A stretch of DNA of 40,677 bases from positions 1 through 40,677 of the forward strand of contig CAMESA010000004.1 of the NCBI GenBank assembly GCA_945935945.1, read 5' to 3'. Positions 37,244 through 40,677 of the stretch are shown one piece after another. The notes under the pieces were generated by a model. It searched no databases and was not told where the DNA came from. It saw only the letters and a program-made list of their open reading frames with translations. The position numbers and the translations under genes are program-made. Origin of the DNA: an uncultured Mollicutes bacterium. Lineage in GTDB: Bacteria > Bacillota_I > Bacilli_A > RFN20 > CAG-826. Positions within the stretch are counted from its first letter, which is position 1. The number at the start of each line of letters is the position of its first letter.

Positions 37244-37663
37244 CTAATTTTGATAAATAATCATCGTTCTGTTATCTATCACTCCACCGTATGTAACCAC
37301 ATACCGAAGTATGGTCCCATCGGTAACATCTGGAAGATTGACAGAGTCTCCTATGCGTTTTAAACCATAGGTTTTTGTCAAGAATTGATCGAGTTCTTTA
37401 CCTAATTTCGTATTGACCTGTCGTTTAGTGTAAATCTCACCATTCTCAGATAAATCACGGGCATAGATTTCAAACCGATAAGCAATCGTTGACAGTATTT
37501 CTTCTCCATGAATCTGTACGTCAGGACGATTTGTAACTTCCTCTACGACGATCATCGGATACACTGGTTGTTTAGTAGCATACGGTTCTCTAACATCTTT
37601 AACCGTTAAAGAGAACTCATGAGATTTCAACGTCTCAATCAATTCATCAGCAATCGTTACCAT
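37244..37663 (-). CDS. Tail terminator/completion protein (139 aa)
   Basis: Alpha/beta protein with YPMIVVEEVTNRP, YRFEIYARDLSENGEIYTKR and a long helix (KLGKELDQFLTKTYGL), fitting the minor tail proteins that cap the tube. Order (gp10-like, this gene, tube) supports the assignment. 7-base overlap with the gp10-like gene. Confidence 0.75.
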   Translation of the reverse strand: MVTIADELIETLKSHEFSLTVKDVREPYATKQPVYPMIVVEEVTNRPDVQIHGEEILSTIAYRFEIYARDLSENGEIYTKRQVNTKLGKELDQFLTKTYGLKRIGDSVNLPDVTDGTILRYVVTYGGVIDNRTMIIYQN

Positions 37664-38205
37664 TTGCTCAACTCCCCGTCTACTACATAACTTATTTCAG
37701 CACCTAATTTCTCAGCTAACCAAAGTCCTGTTTTGTACACTTGCATATTGGCAGGTTGTCCTTGTGTAAACTTGTACTTTTGTGAACTAGTACCTGTTTC
37801 CAAACTAGTGTACGTTTCTCCTGTTGGGAAGAACCATCCTGTTCTACCGTCTTTAGTTTGAAAGATTTGAGGTCCTATACCATATTGCCATCCGAAATTA
37901 CCAGCTTCTGCATGTGGATTTGATCGTCCTACAGAACCTGTACCGAACTCGACGTATGCTATATAATCTCCTTCTTGAACCAAACGATACCCATTAGGTG
38001 TCTTTTCCCAATACGTATTCAAACGTAAATGGTTCCCTTGGTTGTCGGAAATAGGTGTTAAAGATTGACAATATTTCACGGCCTCTGTCATGATTTCTTC
38101 AACAGCAGCGTCCGTTTTTGTATCTATATTCTTTTCAATGCTTTCCAGATCCTTAATGGCTTTTCTGATTTCATTTCTATCCAACGATATCTTACGAGTT
38201 GCCAA
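37657..38205 (-). CDS. HK97 gp10-like neck/tail-completion protein, TTG start (182 aa)
   Basis: The frame is open to 38400, but that would overlap the upstream gene by 200 bases. A TTG at 38205 with AAGAGGT upstream gives a 14-base overlap and a normal gp10 length. Contains AVEEIMTEAVKYCQSLTPIS, HLRLNTYWE and IAYVEFGTG, the hallmark 'Y-x-x-x-x-E-F-G-T' of HK97-gp10 family proteins, followed by a longer C-terminal part with GWFFPTGE. Helps join head and tail. Confidence 0.8.
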   Translation of the reverse strand: MATRKISLDRNEIRKAIKDLESIEKNIDTKTDAAVEEIMTEAVKYCQSLTPISDNQGNHLRLNTYWEKTPNGYRLVQEGDYIAYVEFGTGSVGRSNPHAEAGNFGWQYGIGPQIFQTKDGRTGWFFPTGETYTSLETGTSSQKYKFTQGQPANMQVYKTGLWLAEKLGAEISYVVDGELSKW

Positions 38206-38542
38206 TTTGTAACCTCTTAAACAAGATGACACCTTGTGATACGCTATCCGATACGGAATAGATTTCAAAGTCACAGTCTGTACATAGCTTATCATGTACT
38301 TCCGGTTTTTGTACAAAGATGTAAGCTCTGTCCCCTTCTTGAAACTCAGATAGTTTCTCAATAGGAACAGTAGCTCTACGATACTGTTTGTAGTTATCAC
38401 CGAACGCTTTAATATCGGCTTCCGTTGTGGTAGCGACCGTATTCAAGTATATCTCTTTAGGTTCTTGAAATTGTTGTGGTTCGCTGTTAAGAATCTTAGA
38501 ACATAGATATAACGGTTTCTTATCTCTTTTCAAAGTTCTCAT
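38192..38542 (-). CDS. Head-tail connector/stopper protein (116 aa)
   Basis: Small beta-barrel-like protein: QFQEPKEIYLNTVATTTEADI, RATVPIEKLSEFQEGDRAYI, DFEIYSVSDS. Position after the gp6-like connector matches head-closure proteins. ATGA overlap upstream. Confidence 0.7.
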   Translation of the reverse strand: MRTLKRDKKPLYLCSKILNSEPQQFQEPKEIYLNTVATTTEADIKAFGDNYKQYRRATVPIEKLSEFQEGDRAYIFVQKPEVHDKLCTDCDFEIYSVSDSVSQGVILFKRLQIGNS

Positions 38543-38862
38543 GATTTATGAGAAGTACCTAGAGGAATGATTCTATTCAACAATCCGTTAGAATAAGGGG
38601 AACCGTTTTCATAAACCCTCATCACACCATTGTCGCTATGACTCTTCTCCCCCTCAGCACCTTCTTTAGAAAGTGCCTCTACAGCCATTAAGACTTGTAG
38701 AGAGAGATATTTATCCTCGATAGGCATATTTTCAGAAGGGATGAACCCACGCCGATCATTGATGAAGTCTTTAGCAAATTCGAGTTGTAGCTCGATACGA
38801 CTATCGTCAGCTTCAGGATATAATATCTTGACCTTTTCTTTTTGCTTTTCTACATCGTACAC
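38539..38862 (-). CDS. gp6-like head-tail adaptor (107 aa)
   Basis: Helical protein with KILYPEADDSRIELQLEFAKDFI and DKYLSLQVLMAVEALSKEG, then MRVYENGSPYS: the pattern of phage DNA-packaging connector proteins of the gp6/gp15 type (helix bundle ring under the portal). First gene after the capsid protein; AAAGGAGG upstream. Confidence 0.75.
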   Translation of the reverse strand: MYDVEKQKEKVKILYPEADDSRIELQLEFAKDFINDRRGFIPSENMPIEDKYLSLQVLMAVEALSKEGAEGEKSHSDNGVMRVYENGSPYSNGLLNRIIPLGTSHKS

Positions 38863-38896
38863 GACGTGGACCTCCTTTCAAAAACTAATTGACAAG

Positions 38897-38928
38897 TAAC
38901 TACTCATAGATTATACTATGAGTAGTTA
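38897..38928. repeat. 13-bp perfect inverted repeat after the capsid gene
   Basis: 38897-38909 pairs with 38916-38928, loop ATTATA. No T run follows on the minus strand, so it is less a terminator than an RNA-stabilising, processing or partial attenuating hairpin between capsid and connector genes. Confidence 0.85.
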
Positions 38929-38940
38929 GTAAAGATAGTG

Positions 38941-39951
38941 TTATTCAGTAACTGTAATTACTTTAGCACCTTCAGCTAAATTCACTGTAGAAGCTGCTTC
39001 AGTTGGATCAGATACAGTAGCACTTAAACCAGTAATCTTAGCGTGGTACCATTCTGGACCGTAGTCAAGACCCATTTGACCGAATAGCATACCTTTATCG
39101 GCAGCACCGACTTTAGCTAATGGTTCCCAGAAGAAGTTACCTTTACCTGGAGTTGGCTGTTCTACGATTTCAAGAACGTCCATGTTTACTAACATAGCTG
39201 TGCTTGCTGGCATCATGTCATGAACCATAATTCCTACAGTACCGAAGTTTGTTACCAAAGTATCGATAGCCAAACCACCTACGTTACGAGAAGCTGGTTG
39301 AATGAATCCTGGCAATTTAGCCCAGTTGTTAGTGATCTGAGAACGAGTAACAGCGTCTACTACTAAAACCAAGTTATTAGTAGGTGCGAATGATTTACGC
39401 ATTTTACGCATTACTTCATCCAATAGATGTGGAGTTAATTCTTTGCTAGCTGCTGCAACTACGTTTGTTGTAATAGCCGCTAACAAACCACGAGTTTTGT
39501 TTGCCTGGTTATCAGCAGTTGCTTTGTTGTACACACCATTGATAATAGTGTATTCCATATCCATACGAGCTTCAGCTGTTTTGACACCCATCTGGAAGTC
39601 AAATTCGTTCTGCACGTTGCTAGACTGTCCTGCAACATTGATACCAGACATAGTACCCATGTTAGACTGTTTAGCATAAGACACAGCCGTAGTGTACTGG
39701 AAAATCTGTGTCACGTTAGTCTGCTGATCACGAGTTACGTATGTAGGGTTTGGTGCTGTCAAAGAAGCCGTTTCATCGATTTCTGGCTGCTTTGGAGTAC
39801 CCATAGCATATTTTGAACTGATAGCAAACTCTACGTGATCTGTGTTGCGTCGAGGTAATGAGTTTACGAATGGGGAATTTGTATCCGACGTGTTATACAA
39901 CATCCCGGAATAGTTTAGAACTAAAAAACTTTGAGCAGTTCCTTCTGCCAT
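38941..39951 (-). CDS. Major capsid protein (SU10/DUF5309 type)
   Basis: 336 residues, HK97-fold capsid of the SU10-like group: TQIFQYTTAVSYAKQSN and GVKTAEARMDMEYTIINGVY form the spine helix, NLVLVVDAVTRSQITNNW and GTVGIMVHDMMP the A domain, GLDYGPEWYHAKITGLS the C-terminal strand. AAAGGAGG upstream, directly downstream of the scaffold gene. High codon quality and an isolated hairpin downstream fit strong late expression. Confidence 0.93.
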   Translation of the reverse strand: MAEGTAQSFLVLNYSGMLYNTSDTNSPFVNSLPRRNTDHVEFAISSKYAMGTPKQPEIDETASLTAPNPTYVTRDQQTNVTQIFQYTTAVSYAKQSNMGTMSGINVAGQSSNVQNEFDFQMGVKTAEARMDMEYTIINGVYNKATADNQANKTRGLLAAITTNVVAAASKELTPHLLDEVMRKMRKSFAPTNNLVLVVDAVTRSQITNNWAKLPGFIQPASRNVGGLAIDTLVTNFGTVGIMVHDMMPASTAMLVNMDVLEIVEQPTPGKGNFFWEPLAKVGAADKGMLFGQMGLDYGPEWYHAKITGLSATVSDPTEAASTVNLAEGAKVITVTE

Positions 39952-39965
39952 TTAGATATCCTCCT

Positions 39966-40655
39966 TTATACTAGATTGATACCTTTAGATGCGGCTTCAC
40001 GAATCATACGTGCCATTTCAGATTGTTTTCTCATAGATGGCATATTCGATTTTTTCAATTTATCGAATGCATCTTGCATCGTTGTAGCCTCACTAACAGG
40101 TGTTTGACTCATTGGTGTAGGCATGGTATTCATAGCCTGTTGAGTCTTTTGAGTGATCTTAGAGTCTAAAGACTGATTAAATGCGGTAACAAAACCTGTA
40201 GCTTTCTGAACACTATCTTCGATGTTATCTGTAGCGAACATATCTACATAAATGTTCATAGCCTGTTCAGCTAACCCTAGTGGAGATAAAATAGCTTCCA
40301 CACGTGCTCTCGATGTCATCGTGTTTGCTTGTTTCAATGAATTTTCCAATGAAGTAATACGCTCTTCCACTGTGCTTTGAGCTTGCTGCTGAACACCCGG
40401 TAACATATTGTTACGGACTTCACTCAAGAAACTTTCGTCTTTCATCAATTCTCTACGTGCATTAGCTCTGGCTGTCTGACTAGCCTGAGTTCTCTGCTGA
40501 TCAACCCATCGTAAAGCCTCTGGGCTTAGTGTAGATGGATCAAACACGTTATTTTGACTTGTTTGTGTTTGAGTTTGATTTACTTGAGTTGGATTTTGAA
40601 CTGTTGTTTGTGTTGGATTTTGAACCACTGTCGGTTCCTGATTTTGTTGTGGCAT
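39966..40655 (-). CDS. Capsid scaffold protein (229 aa)
   Basis: A low-complexity Gln/Thr/Asn/Pro-rich N-terminus (PTVVQNPTQTTVQNPTQVNQ), then long helices (about residues 60-180, ERITSLENSLKQANTM) and a basic C-terminal helix that usually binds the capsid shell. Position immediately before the major capsid gene is standard. Start ATG at 40655 with AAAGGAG upstream. The 22 bases upstream are the end of the window; portal and large terminase are expected beyond. Confidence 0.85.
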   Translation of the reverse strand: MPQQNQEPTVVQNPTQTTVQNPTQVNQTQTQTSQNNVFDPSTLSPEALRWVDQQRTQASQTARANARRELMKDESFLSEVRNNMLPGVQQQAQSTVEERITSLENSLKQANTMTSRARVEAILSPLGLAEQAMNIYVDMFATDNIEDSVQKATGFVTAFNQSLDSKITQKTQQAMNTMPTPMSQTPVSEATTMQDAFDKLKKSNMPSMRKQSEMARMIREAASKGINLV

Positions 40656-40677
40656 TTAAGTCTCCTTTCTGAGTCCC

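Overview
The window is most of a tailed dsDNA phage genome (Caudoviricetes, siphovirus-like) from a low-GC Gram-positive (Bacillota) host, possibly a gut species. The evidence is a compact two-way operon layout with AGGAGG-type ribosome binding sites before most genes, a SU10/DUF5309-type major capsid protein, scaffold, head-tail connector, tail tube, -1 frameshifted tail chaperones, a 1222-residue tape measure, collagen-like fibres, holin and amidase. No integrase or recognisable lysogeny repressor is present. The large terminase and portal are not in the window; they should lie just beyond base 40677. That fits a circularly permuted contig cut between the small terminase near the left end and the scaffold at the right end.

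Layout. 1-1815: two small divergent accessory operons of unknown function. 1923-2796: a leftward small-terminase-like gene whose 3' end is a 14-copy repeat. 2797-3346: an AT-rich intergenic region with iteron-like and inverted repeats, a candidate origin or control region. 3347-4844: a leftward operon of zinc-ribbon protein, DNA methyltransferase and MazF/PemK-like toxin. 4992-20302: the rightward replication and nucleotide operon: second methyltransferase, primase-polymerase/SF3 helicase, Ro60-type RNP locus, MazG, SNF2 helicase, family B DNA polymerase split by a group I intron with an HNH endonuclease, ERF-like annealase, YqaJ-like exonuclease, SSB-like protein and VRR-NUC nuclease. 20292-20400: a short promoter-terminator unit, possibly a small RNA. 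40655 down to 20380: the leftward structural and lysis operon, which carries a self-contained moron-like cassette of membrane proteins at 23.0-24.4 kb.

The most striking content is at 7995-10077. A consensus promoter is followed by four tandem structured RNAs, then a terminator-like hairpin and a gene for a TROVE/vWA protein (Ro60/Rsr). The four RNAs share a Y-RNA-like foot: a covarying closing stem, a bulged base, an AG/CU pair step, an internal loop and a second covarying stem. They carry different heads. Two carry a circularly permuted tRNA-like module whose acceptor stem is closed by a loop, one carries a tRNA-Glu-like module in normal order, and one has a plain loop. This looks like a phage-encoded Ro60-Y RNA system with a diversified Y RNA array.

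Replication and recombination genes run as one rightward block with many start/stop overlaps, and virion genes run leftward from capsid to lysis. The two blocks converge on a bidirectional terminator at 20369-20400. All functional calls come from reading motifs by eye; no database search was run.
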